DNA from: an uncultured Clostridia bacterium
GTDB taxonomy: Bacteria; Bacillota; Clostridia; Christensenellales; Pumilibacteraceae
Assembly (NCBI GenBank): GCA_947581755.1
Contig: CANPVN010000004.1
Coordinates: forward strand, 1-64,000
DNA: 64,000 bases
Reading direction: 5' to 3'
The notes under the pieces are model-generated. The model had not been told where the DNA came from. It worked only from the letters and a program-made list of their open reading frames with translations, and ran no database searches. This document shows, in pieces, positions 48,101 to 50,628 of this stretch (the first letter of the stretch is position 1; each line of letters opens with the position of its first letter). Made by a program: the position numbers and the translations under genes.

Positions 48101-49347
48101 GTGAAATGAAGACGACTCTTGTTATGTCCGATAATGATATCGATATAAATTGGAATGGATTTGCAAAGGATGAGCAGGGCGTTTGGCACATCGGCGATGA
48201 AAAGGCATTCTATGCATTCGCCGCGATGGTCAACGGAGGACATAATTTTGCCAACGAAACTATCGTCCTTGACGAAAATATTACCTTTACTGAGGATTTC
48301 AGAGGAATAGGAGATTCTAATCATAGCTTTGCAGGTACATTTGACGGTAAAGATCATTCTTTATCCAATCTTGTTGTTACGGGCGATTATCGTGACGCAG
48401 CATTGTTCCTTGCTTTGAACGGTTCCGAAAACAGTATGGCTGTTGTTAAGAATCTTGTAATAACAGATTTCAAGACTTCGGCAATTAGCGAGAATACTTA
48501 TGGCGGAATAGGTGCGATTGCAGGTGAAGCTAAGTATGCAAGAATTGAAAACGTTAAAATCGAAGATTTGGTTTTCGATGATGTTGCGCACCGTGCAGGT
48601 TATATCGGTGGATTAATAGGACGAGGCGAACATCATATAGAAATAATCGATTGCTCTGTTGTCGCTTCTCGTATTTCATCCGGTCTTACATCAGAGGGCT
48701 ACGGTGCCGGTGATACGGCGGGTCTTGTCGGACGTTTGGGACAATCGAATCTTGCAGATGATTACAATTTAATTCGTGGTTGTTATGTGGAAATGAATAT
48801 CAATGCTTTACGTATGTCTTATGTAGGCGGTATTGTGGCTTATTCCGATGCGTATAATATCATAGAAGATTGCTATGTCAAGATGAATGTCACAAATGCA
48901 CAAGGACCTACTCATCTCGGCGGTATAGTAGGAATTTCGAAAGGTTTATGTTCGGAAAAGAAGGGGGTTGCAACCAACTCTATCGAAAATTGCTATGTTG
49001 ACATTACCGTAGACGGTTATTGCCAACTCGGACAATATCAAAATTACGGTGTGCCTTGCGGCGTAGCAGGTATCGTTTCTTTGGGCAACGGACTTTCGAT
49101 AAAGAATTGCTTTGTTACCGGTAATTTGCAACAGTTCGGTGGTAGATATATTGTTTCTAATTGCAGTGGAGACTTTGGAACTTATGAAATGGTTACTGTT
49201 TCCGATTGTTCCTGGAGCGGAGACGATAATATATATGCATATTATGGCTACCAAGCCGGTCTCGGTGACAACGTTTACGGCAATATAGTTAGAAGTTCTC
49301 TTTGCTCGTATACAGAAGGCATGAGCTATGAGGATTTTAATAAATAA
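27178..49347 (+). CDS. Giant modular repeat surface protein, 7,389 aa (GLUG/beta-helix modules)
   Basis: One uninterrupted 22-kb frame with AAAGGAG before the ATG. Residues 1-13 are Lys-rich, about 14-39 form one hydrophobic helix without a clear signal-peptidase site, so the N-terminus probably stays in the membrane. Residues about 46-975 hold some 14 units of the pattern W(F/Y)xGxGxP...GDxYxD...GxxY...W...LKGxxG, with short collagen-like linkers. From about residue 1010 to the end there are about 18 modules, each with a W(T)PIG...PFxGTFDGxGxxIxNL strand, GLFGY, and several VGA/GGI(A/V)G turns: GLUG-type repeats expected to form right-handed beta-helices. The last 180 residues are Cys-rich. 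No LPXTG or S-layer homology motif was seen. Probably a cell-surface adhesin or polymer-binding protein. Two nine-G tracts are in frame. A strong terminator follows. Function is inference. Confidence 0.85.
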   Translation: MSAEGKKKGLSFKTLLALVIVCACLAVVSIILCAVFLAKESGVPGSTVSEWIMGDGAPSANVGKEGDLYLDKDGNVYRKSADGWGKPVLNIKGNNGVTPHIESGYWYIGTDNTGVRATPEFNVEIKDGYWYINGNKTSKATADVDITIDDEGYWLVGGERVGNYRAYGSVWHVKSEAPNDKDGFDGDLYLDLSTYNIHRKENGKWGLIGNIKGVSGGEYVLPGVTWYSGTVSPFEAADALKEKLDAAKDGDLYFDTQNGKIYEKKSGAWSLTASLNETSGSTNWFTGNGVPTEVEGTADGDYYIDIETGNVYRREDVEGAEHWTDTELSLKGDRGNKWFSGTGAPTGNSALTGKELVSGDIYFDTQGHKLYIYDGSSWGDGVALDGTPGTPGTPGTPGTPGKSGSVWHFGTTAPTSIPGSSVGDYYINTTDGQVYVRVDDSNGNQVWDKIDGLVLKGQNGEPGTPGQPGTPGTPGENGTKWYTGENTPDSAIGVEGDFYFDKVSKIIYKKNSTDWEAFVDLTVDRGTMWFTGGGAPTLTPADDGIIIGDMYLDTTNYDVYRYTTDGWGSSIANIEGKTGADGITPNIGDDGYWYIGGTKTDYKAKGCEWHANKGVPGTTPVPNAQEGDFYLDTDTGIVYTLESSGDWTPVVTLRQQLEVRRGQWYFGETALGVYVTQWLRGSGDPNGVESGYYSDLYLNFTTGDIYESKTPAGEEATTNWERKLSIKGERGNLWFYGSGEPDDASLDGAKDGDYYLNSLTGNVYQRKNGTWGTSLFSLKGPQGVPGKNGATWFTGSVTPTLENPSEAVVGDYYFETTHGYIYTRTQDGWDLINPDDPLAGTKWLSGNEDPADVTDLALKNKLDAANDYDVYFNLAENTLWQKQPDPASSGSVWVKLGKLTDGSERATKWYYGTLDPTLDNELFESTIATDSINGDFYLRTFYAFSELTGFMIYVREDQADGTHVWTLLVDMTSKIDASATTTWDIPNLDALTAFRNSVNDETNHKDYKGNTLNVTGDIVVPDGFNYPIADTADHKFKGDLEGNGHTIRGITNHLFGYFGEGAEINNLKLEGTITDACTFLMDAISGNHFFALIENAQGTVTVTNTTLTLTDENGGKVVVTWDAKGEVKVDIIGASAAAAAGIVSASDSLFELTDTYTLAKATYTFENIKLTGNSYINLNTAKSFTLKDSYIDATPAADAGVHNSPLYGANYNSEIEINLSGNTFASQRALYLYNTVTKATIENNVFGSVDVPMADEWAVKFMHIKKDATLEFTGNTVYGATSTDDDNQNFNAFDLYNPAGNYVKYIAKFTDNIVNVENDANGTVGILRVETNENANGLGEIYFLGNGNKFNDSNVIFDKVTLDGDNDFAFIAFNAALDDDGKLTQAYVYVGSEFGAKRAEHYGPTNLASMAAQDCKHTVQIIDIAFEDPTGFTQHVADYQNNYYVNNAAGLGSFRDMVNGTGFTANTFSGKTITTTNDIKLNGLNWTPIGTDTKPFSGTFTTKYMETQYAIRDLKIDSSAEDYVYPEADKTRLGLFGYTTNATLQYITISGVSIVCANGIAPDDSVGALVGLAYSGNTINNITVNGLIDIQGGFSRVGGVIGQTYGNFSYITVNADEGSIVSTTGSTDADYIGGILGHAGGRGEYTNLSVIGLKVRGGRNVGGVTGLLQAGSTVDQATLKNVHLLNVGSAGMLLSGPAQYIGAVGGSVTAGAQITIKNVDFTGILERGGHKYGNYVSKAVVNGGFAGPVHNSYDYQLGNVDYTQNTNIYALIDRDLYYRNGDYEIMSAHGLQRFADLVTKSYGNLRDSVKDHNAKLMMEDEIVDLSVLKDSDGNWFKEQASEGWDGAWTGYSYALTSIGSQKNTFMGTFDGNGKTITGLTVALFGYTDGATIKNLKLEGVNVSGDTNVGAVVGVAKDTSIIDTTVNGTVTMTGTDDAHARSIGGLVGAAEGLTLSNVSFEGTIDNQYTGKGDKLNYLVYNYGLVGSAITSETYANDSWAIDKNVLPAASITITHASSAAVTPSTASLNAHIAATDLDLTATYLPITGSVAKPYGVMVTVKSDVGLANVAALVNGGISFEGETILLGKDIDMVKYQQNWKGIGNGTNPFKGTFKSVAPANVHAINHSYGALFGNLEGTVEYIALNGAVFQGKGVLADKVGTSAKINNITINAWVQGLNGDSIIKASDLAAAPFGFYAEGSALVTSSEITVEFYDANITFNAKLDGNANSEVSYTGDENVEDPASHSYTAVIKDEIFRLGGFNKNVNTTAPTAVFTFTGINFTGNSYIDMAAGPERKFPAIQGLTVDGCYADVTPERYEGKLPAFILGNGNNMAKIACKFIFTNNYVLSNESLTEDQWQHNGLAIFSWVPFANDSVISGNTFGSKERPYHNAIIKVLDFETDAVITIENNTFYTDAVATGTEKKAAIDIAPMQTNIYTVWVKNNILNIDTEDTDAANAYTLLALERANFVSGHRTRAYITNDNVVNVNGESHDIDYEFVTRGTNGFTFGEFDYAGYGIELNTEGKIVKGNFLFGYNQDRFEFTNEKDKEMAEALKLVVAEGHEADIHILIGEEFGRRLSDILGETYNKYYNFSLAGLNGFASALEAGWSDKSEGAIVTFAEEMNNDGTYTVTLPEGDWTPIGSEAHPFKGTFQGLAKAGEEGEEGTYWTIEGIRYTGAPDAFGFFGYTDGATIENLKITDTKITISGETGKRYAAALVGFAKNTTINNITAQSIDIEGNAQHVGAIVGHGETVTMNNIYVLAVALVSIEQNSAGAVIGYAKEATLKDIYVATTDPITDLAAEDGVSITASYTVGGVAGIAVDGGTFENIYIASKVTVLANSVDNDKRAHLIGAVVGAVENSAEKSTAKFVVKNAHFRGKLERTAIASYPLKASYTYYGMVGCDNALSTGEASKNVEITNSSLISAIASGFSQKTIWDETTANKVTSEYQIDSKAGLEYFRNQVNAGNPYTGETIRLVADIDLENAEWTPIGGDIDHPFSGIFVGEKEDGERPTISNFKVTRHGEDMTHGKFSNICNEQSYAGLFGVASGAEFRDFQIDRATLSAKDYVGAVVGKAYKGHGCSFTNISVSNIEINTHHYAGGITGYTYGNFINNTVDTIKITLTPDAIRQHIGDSDYWRLDNGDKAGGIVGFLGEGACTVSGNTVNKAEIHAYRDFGGIAGVHSYGEITATKANTVTNSDLWVDRTYTDGKGKKLEYASGSSSTDTNVGKVFGRTNKGVGAVDYSENSAEVPEVAGDDVVIHWDNSARGDFFFEGNAWHILNKNGLEEFRKLVNTGATEYDNKAFTAGFEGETILLEDSIDLAATEAEAMVMATSDESWVAIGTSTNPFRGIFDGQGNKLSNLNITEGTGYNGLFGYVADQINGHAAGVKNLTIENVNIQLGNVNYVGALAGAIGSSHGDAPRNVVSNITITGNVKIQTAGDFVGGIAGHIMNTALDSITINATNKDAVVSSTGAYDSTGVNGNQYGPQVGGIAGHVLQITLDGCNTNIDVSGAWAGGLFACFDAHCSITDSHVNGVTVSATSQYVGGLFASIQGVSGKAIQESSFVGTVTTTALEGVSEKYYGLVGPSLDSSEIEIDDSTCELTNKDMEGWKEYTEWDDNGNAYSVVEISSLAGLKHLAEAVNNTENANSFAGAKIFLTEDITLDGEWTPIGSAEHPFSGSFSGMDRSGKQHTISNLKITAFEGASYVGLFGYIKQAGVNGVNISNVTLENVNINVNASRVGALAGQIDGERVNHIEISDVTVKGNINISSSQDYVAVIAGYLSYANLTNVKITANENSVVESTVEYDAAAPAETYLGQTGALAGHAGVINIDTAYSDINVKGKWAAGGLFGLLEYSCDLNNVSVFADITAAKYVGGLFGAIQGNHGETLSVIDGTFRGHLNGTFEPTLYGIAGIQRHNVNFIVKDSTCIVLNAVDGYSETTQWDNNGKVTGSAHVSTLTGLKHFQELVASGRDYVGYTVIIDEDINLGGETTPWTPILGKEYEVVNGKDRTNFRGIFDGNNKKIQNLYVKTEDANENIWINGAFFAALGYGAIVKNIIFENATVISPNNACVGVLAGSGVVTLENITLTGTIQVTGKDIVGGIMGEIYGNATELKIIDLTPESYVKGGDQVGGFFGYIAEGGFSLSDSESQINVIGYTSVGGVVGTVQNNQVIDRVTVSANVTSEYDHERKNIADVATVAGIVGSIAGANQTITLTNSSYKGTIINRNASVIHVRYDGLIGYPYDCEKNFDAVSDLKGCNVSANTVDVNFEVRTYADVKNIDGGGYSLLNISDSDLSGFNLKTNEKGETEGHITTAEGLLIMSLFLEDGKNVKKSAEDVTLGTFFAGMTVYLDATIDLTTLDNELKGATAAYRYRVCTDDETPFTTDKTRYSWNMIGNAQGSFDGVFEGQGNTVSGLYIDTAESDYGEVANFGLFGAIGSSIETAEVSINNIKIENVTIKANKQNSSVGAVVGAVVGNGTVTLSENVVSNITLSGAEDNSSYLGVFVGNGDALKGLDACSSSNVVLSSFNKDESRKWDFAIGYKSGEDKSIFSDNNIYATVDELTWHNGEVEIDTEDELRAFASVVNSGYNFSGRTVKLTAPIDLGGEAWTPIGKTLVYSFAGTFDGQSNIISNLYIPANNYGEVDSRGNGAKFYGLFGTIAAGAVVKDFTINGVTIEGYVSVAAENNIDKERFIDSNFVGAAVGYATGLNEISGITVTGHINIVGGQCIGAVVGKINESGSGRSTVKDNTVIGEDKDGQKSVVHSAGYNLGGIAGWAMDVDFTGNKVENITLKNDWVLVYDEKSDYIDEYALQGRVGGIVGCFQGVNTKVDLNTVKDVTIETEWLYTNAGEKHTGDKHIGAIIGTVASESSIVDITNNTATGIVVKSPNAELYNNAIVGDNFDTTATLNFSNNVVDVVWRGVGHRVDAEGNGVWYIKDADMLRALATLVNGSKHTLPTKSNHRVFSWDKKTNSSSEMTIPTMSFEGETVVLDNLIDLENKQWTPIGSGANIDSSQSDIITFKGNFNGQNNIIKNLRFEYSSSPTITGVGLFGYVGSYRKSQTPATSGYTNNVIENLTIENVYIDANSYTNSVGAFAGVAYGTNLKKLTLTGNIFIKGSNGIAGIVGHISDYVATVFEDLTVVCEDSPKNYILGTRAAAIVADVDGYLSKDSTFAFESFKNITVEGIRVKSLNSLGSIIASYKDNSKDSVAKLEIDGVKLNNKLMPWNIDIILHESFLNLTGAVIGMYNNGKDAKDNIVIKNVSGNVEVMQDIDRLTDSKAYIHNNGITGLYNEYTEGQYLTVEGCEGLTIDWYGLKVTQDGVNIANKDDWAIFAALVNGGMSFAGATVVLTDDIDLSNTPQQPIGSEAKPFMGTLDGQGNKIIGLNIKGTNAETEKFGGLFACISGGLVKNLTIQNVSVTGYAVVGALAGSLKTSIIEGVDVTGTIHIVSDKILDNISAAGGIAGVIEGTSLLSTSVIYNTVSAAGIVRALEVSEDSHLISSLMYAGGIAARVAYPKEETVEVTYGELEVEHMIIKVVKATEATPGEASLAAGGVFASVEKKPDSDTVTVYELGVLDTSISVEDDAAKAGAFYGDAELEQGENAHTQNVTVNGTEYKKGIVLEAVPEKQGLLVANDYGEDGSASPTARWYEVYSADGLTALNGLLTAEDANLNVDIRIKADIKLDNANSNWTPIGTETKPFLGNLYGEGHKIEGLKIVNESFKYAGFFGVIAGSDDNKTPNIIKELELNVDITDNYYNSEKSKWDGRVAAVSGRVYGFVLVEDVIVRGSISSSKIASGFFGDVKHEKSDLSRENRGLVEIHNSTNYVNISAPKATGFAANVNGVDITCIDCANYGEITHPQARENQTIISDVVMGGFFGYIQSDDETVTLTNCENHGDIIIIINDKDVDKFSVGGISGGGRGTHNYTNVKNYGKISVTDSIENAGVFAEIGGLIGSARGPKNFKHVENHGNITVNSTSNRNYHVGGLFGQGNGAIKVTDYKGKHSLVDITITVNDQGTKTYVGIVTANDANVATVIENTDINVEINKLSNLSYGLSGEHEFTHTGNQYDNIKNVTLTIKKADGFFEEFVWDENGEVTKSNSITSKAGLEYFRDQVNEGNSFKGEIVNLLIEEIDFSEDEKWTPIGKDYHKPFKGSFYGNGAIIRNLVMEPTTQETTTGFFGYTEGANIYDLELNGVKIKALVTTTFDIEGVVGKQYFNIGALVGYAKPAARTLSEISGIKLTGLVEYRGGGYGVGGICGRSFNVKFSDIEINVTPESRLAFTWNRSQGDIRTAPTSPRVGGVTGWSEASDYADITTNIDVLGSACVGGIVGLSEYTESYTDITVNANIYASNASGSQGACPDGIKFGAIVGCVMENPITLDNVHFNGKLATLTNYNDDFTEKLEDLVPEIHTDYYGLLGVHSAGLTSEITSSSITADVGGIDIHVAYDEKGVAHRDDLTIDSEDELMAFAAIRNSGKILSSVEGRVLNVVLTKSLDMTGRDWVPANGWWMNFDGNGNTISNLNCGHDTLDRSGLFSSCGATTIQNLVLENVTAAGTQAGAFSGHNDGGVKYIKVTLKGNNKITYTEFDDTEYSEKASGVGAITGIWQQNDSFENITIEGTTTIDLSAMTSSVCSALSESLIFGFETSADNHAEFSVPEGVVTIIYPDSFTLGGNLYIGSKTGFEDFRDLVNGGGNTFKGNTVNLMVDIDLARENWTPIKSFAGTFNGNGHKISNLFIDSSKTSTNGLALFKTTAAGSRLMNFTIDNVEIIPGYYNLDETGDMYVCWVAAVVGDMCGPVDNVHVIGDFNIAGGQYVGGIVGHNNYGGDITNCSVEVNPDSVLLCNCMYGGGIVGWQPEGGYKVIGCTVKNLTIKNVYNTREDANGFEHVSLQGRVGGISGLAHYGNTLSDNKLIDVTIETGEISSNMQGQIGAVAGTYTSGNATTTITGNSGNVTIIAENSDPSHDGILGAQYNAGEMKTTLVMSDNDIDINWNGFAKDEQGVWHIGDEKAFYAFAAMVNGGHNFANETIVLDENITFTEDFRGIGDSNHSFAGTFDGKDHSLSNLVVTGDYRDAALFLALNGSENSMAVVKNLVITDFKTSAISENTYGGIGAIAGEAKYARIENVKIEDLVFDDVAHRAGYIGGLIGRGEHHIEIIDCSVVASRISSGLTSEGYGAGDTAGLVGRLGQSNLADDYNLIRGCYVEMNINALRMSYVGGIVAYSDAYNIIEDCYVKMNVTNAQGPTHLGGIVGISKGLCSEKKGVATNSIENCYVDITVDGYCQLGQYQNYGVPCGVAGIVSLGNGLSIKNCFVTGNLQQFGGRYIVSNCSGDFGTYEMVTVSDCSWSGDDNIYAYYGYQAGLGDNVYGNIVRSSLCSYTEGMSYEDFNK
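28333..28386 (+). repeat. Collagen-like GXY triplets (six)
   Basis: Five Gly-Thr-Pro triplets followed by Gly-Lys-Ser link two Trp/Gly units. Too short for a stable triple helix alone; probably a stiff linker. Confidence 0.85.
28555..28608 (+). repeat. Second collagen-like GXY stretch (six triplets)
   Basis: The triplets GEP GTP GQP GTP GTP GEN link the next two units. A shorter GPQGVPGKNG stretch occurs near 29515-29545. Confidence 0.85.
40021..40029 (+). repeat. Poly-G tract (9 G) inside the giant gene
   Basis: Nine consecutive G's encode Gly4282-Gly4284 in KNIDGGGYSLL. Gain of one G would bring a TGA after nine further codons. GGG codons are otherwise uncommon in this gene. Confidence 0.9.
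47251..47259 (+). repeat. Second poly-G tract (9 G) inside the giant gene
   Basis: Nine consecutive G's encode Gly6692-Gly6694 in DLVNGGGNTFKG, at the linker that starts a module. Gain of one G would bring a TAA after three codons; loss of one would end the frame near 47458. Confidence 0.9.
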
Positions 49348-49389
49348 TTTATAATTTCGACCTGTTTTCCTTTTTTACAAATTTTTGAT

Positions 49390-49441
49390 ACAACGACGCT
49401 CGGAGCATAAAAAACTTCGAGCGTCGTTGTGGCTTTTTTTG
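49390..49441 (+). terminator. Terminator of the giant gene
   Basis: ACAACGACGCTCGGAG (49390-49405) pairs with CTTCGAGCGTCGTTGT (49415-49430), a long stem with one imperfection, followed by GGC and a seven/eight-T run. It also lies beyond the end of the minus-strand GNAT gene. Confidence 0.9.
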
Positions 49442-49471
49442 TTCTTTTCTCCTCAAGTGGGTGGATTGCCG

Positions 49472-49915
49472 TCAGTCGGGGAGTTTTTTGAGTTCGAGAT
49501 AGGGCATGGGTGAAAAACCGTTTTTATAGTAGGCGGTTATTGCGGATTCGTTTTGTTGGGCGACTTCGAGGCGGAAGAGGGCGCCTTTGAAGCGTTGTTC
49601 GAGGAAGGCGAAAAAGCGTGACGCTATTCCTTTGCCGCGATAGTCGGGAATAAGGTAGAGGTCCTCGATCCAGACACAGAGGACGCCGTACTCCGTGGAA
49701 AAACTTTTGGCGATCATGGAATAGCCTATTGTTTTATCTCCGTCCGAGATGACAAAACCCTCGAGATAGGGGTTGTCGTCGATACAGTTTTGAATATTAG
49801 CCTCGAAGATTTTATCGGAACCCGAGGTGGCAAGCGCGGGAGAGGCATAAAAGATTCTCATCATTTCGAGGACTTCCCGTGTATTTTCTTTTTTTATGTT
49901 ATAAAAATTTATCAT
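49472..49915 (-). CDS. GNAT family N-acetyltransferase
   Basis: A 147-residue GNAT-fold enzyme transferring an acetyl group from acetyl-CoA to an amine of unknown identity. The acetyl-CoA pyrophosphate loop is in IPDYRGKGIASRFFAF near residue 93 (R/QxxGxG/A pattern), preceded by the WIEDLYLIP strand; the C-terminal NESAITAYYKNGF is the usual motif B. It starts three bases after the stop of the upstream membrane-protein gene, so the two should be co-transcribed. Ribosome binding site is weak (AAAG). Confidence 0.88.
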   Translation of the reverse strand: MINFYNIKKENTREVLEMMRIFYASPALATSGSDKIFEANIQNCIDDNPYLEGFVISDGDKTIGYSMIAKSFSTEYGVLCVWIEDLYLIPDYRGKGIASRFFAFLEQRFKGALFRLEVAQQNESAITAYYKNGFSPMPYLELKKLPD

Positions 49916-49918
49916 ACT

Positions 49919-50476
49919 TTATTGTTTGGGGATAAACTCTGTTTTTTGGTCTATGTTTTGCATTATGTTTTTGTATTCTCTTCTTAGTCGGGGGCGTTCG
50001 AGAAGAAAGGAATCGGCGGCTTCCCACAGCGAGAAGGAGCCGACTATCGAAAGAATTTCGGCAATGAAATAATCGTCGGCTTTGGTAAACGAGACGAAGA
50101 AGTAAAGCGCAAGTACGATAATGCCGAAGATAGTCAACGCTATCATTTTTCTCGTGTTTGCCGCAATATCCCAAATAATGTCGTAAGATTTTCGGATATA
50201 ATGTTTGCGCATAGCCTCTTTTATTCGCTGTTGTTCGTCTTGATTTACATCGCCGTGAAAGCGTATGCAAAGCGGGATTTCGGCGGGAATGATATTGGCT
50301 TTTTCGTCGATGTAGTCATAAATATCGTTGCTTAGATCGGGCTCGGTTTCCATAGACATAGGATTGTAGAGGTCTATTTTGTCCGATAAGTTGACGTCGA
50401 TCACGGCATTGCCGTTTTCGTTCTTTATGGCGTCTACATAGTTCTTCAATTCGGATAATTGTTCTTTCTTTTTCAT
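49919..50476 (-). CDS. Hypothetical membrane protein, 185 aa
   Basis: Not recognised. The N-terminal 105 residues are charged and probably cytoplasmic, starting with a helix (LSELKNYVDAIKNENGN) and containing PAEIPLCIRFHGDV. Two hydrophobic helices follow at about residues 109-129 and 137-155, then a charged tail of about 30 residues, so both ends are predicted inside. Upstream ribosome binding site is weak. It precedes and is probably co-expressed with the GNAT acetyltransferase, which might act on it or on a shared substrate. Confidence 0.65.
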   Translation of the reverse strand: MKKKEQLSELKNYVDAIKNENGNAVIDVNLSDKIDLYNPMSMETEPDLSNDIYDYIDEKANIIPAEIPLCIRFHGDVNQDEQQRIKEAMRKHYIRKSYDIIWDIAANTRKMIALTIFGIIVLALYFFVSFTKADDYFIAEILSIVGSFSLWEAADSFLLERPRLRREYKNIMQNIDQKTEFIPKQ

Positions 50477-50574
50477 GGTGATATTTTAACATAAAAGGGT
50501 GGCAAAAGGCAACTTTATTTAATACGAAACAAAAAAAAAGACGCTTTCGTCGTGCGGAAGAAAGCGAGTTATTA

Positions 50575-50609
50575 CATAAAAAAAGTCGGGAGAGTGTTCT
50601 CCCGACTTT
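50575..50609 (-). terminator. Terminator of the lipoprotein gene
   Basis: A perfect 12-bp stem (50582-50593 with 50598-50609) and a GTGT loop, with a T run on the minus strand (A's at 50575-50584). A second hairpin, CGCTTTC/GAAAGCG, lies at about 50543-50566 with another A run to its left. Confidence 0.85.
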
Positions 50610-50628
50610 GTATTCGAGTCGTATTTTT

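Larger units (their letters stand above)
30200..49250 (+). repeat. About 18 GLUG-type beta-helix modules in the giant protein
   Basis: The module start PFxGTFDGxGxxIxNL or a variant appears near 30285, 31650, 32770, 33495, 35100, 36155, 37210, 38195, 39210, 40385, 41040, 42240, 43290, 44270, 45625, 46710, 47340 and 48330. Each is preceded by a linker such as SKAGLEYFRDQVN.G..F.GET..L..DIDL and followed by turns rich in VGA, GGI and GLVG. Modules differ in length (about 220-500 residues) and sequence. Confidence 0.82.

Noticed and set aside
30200..49250. CRISPR array or DNA-level tandem repeats in the giant gene
   Set aside because: Repeats are at protein level, diverged in DNA and irregular in spacing; no direct repeat/spacer pattern.
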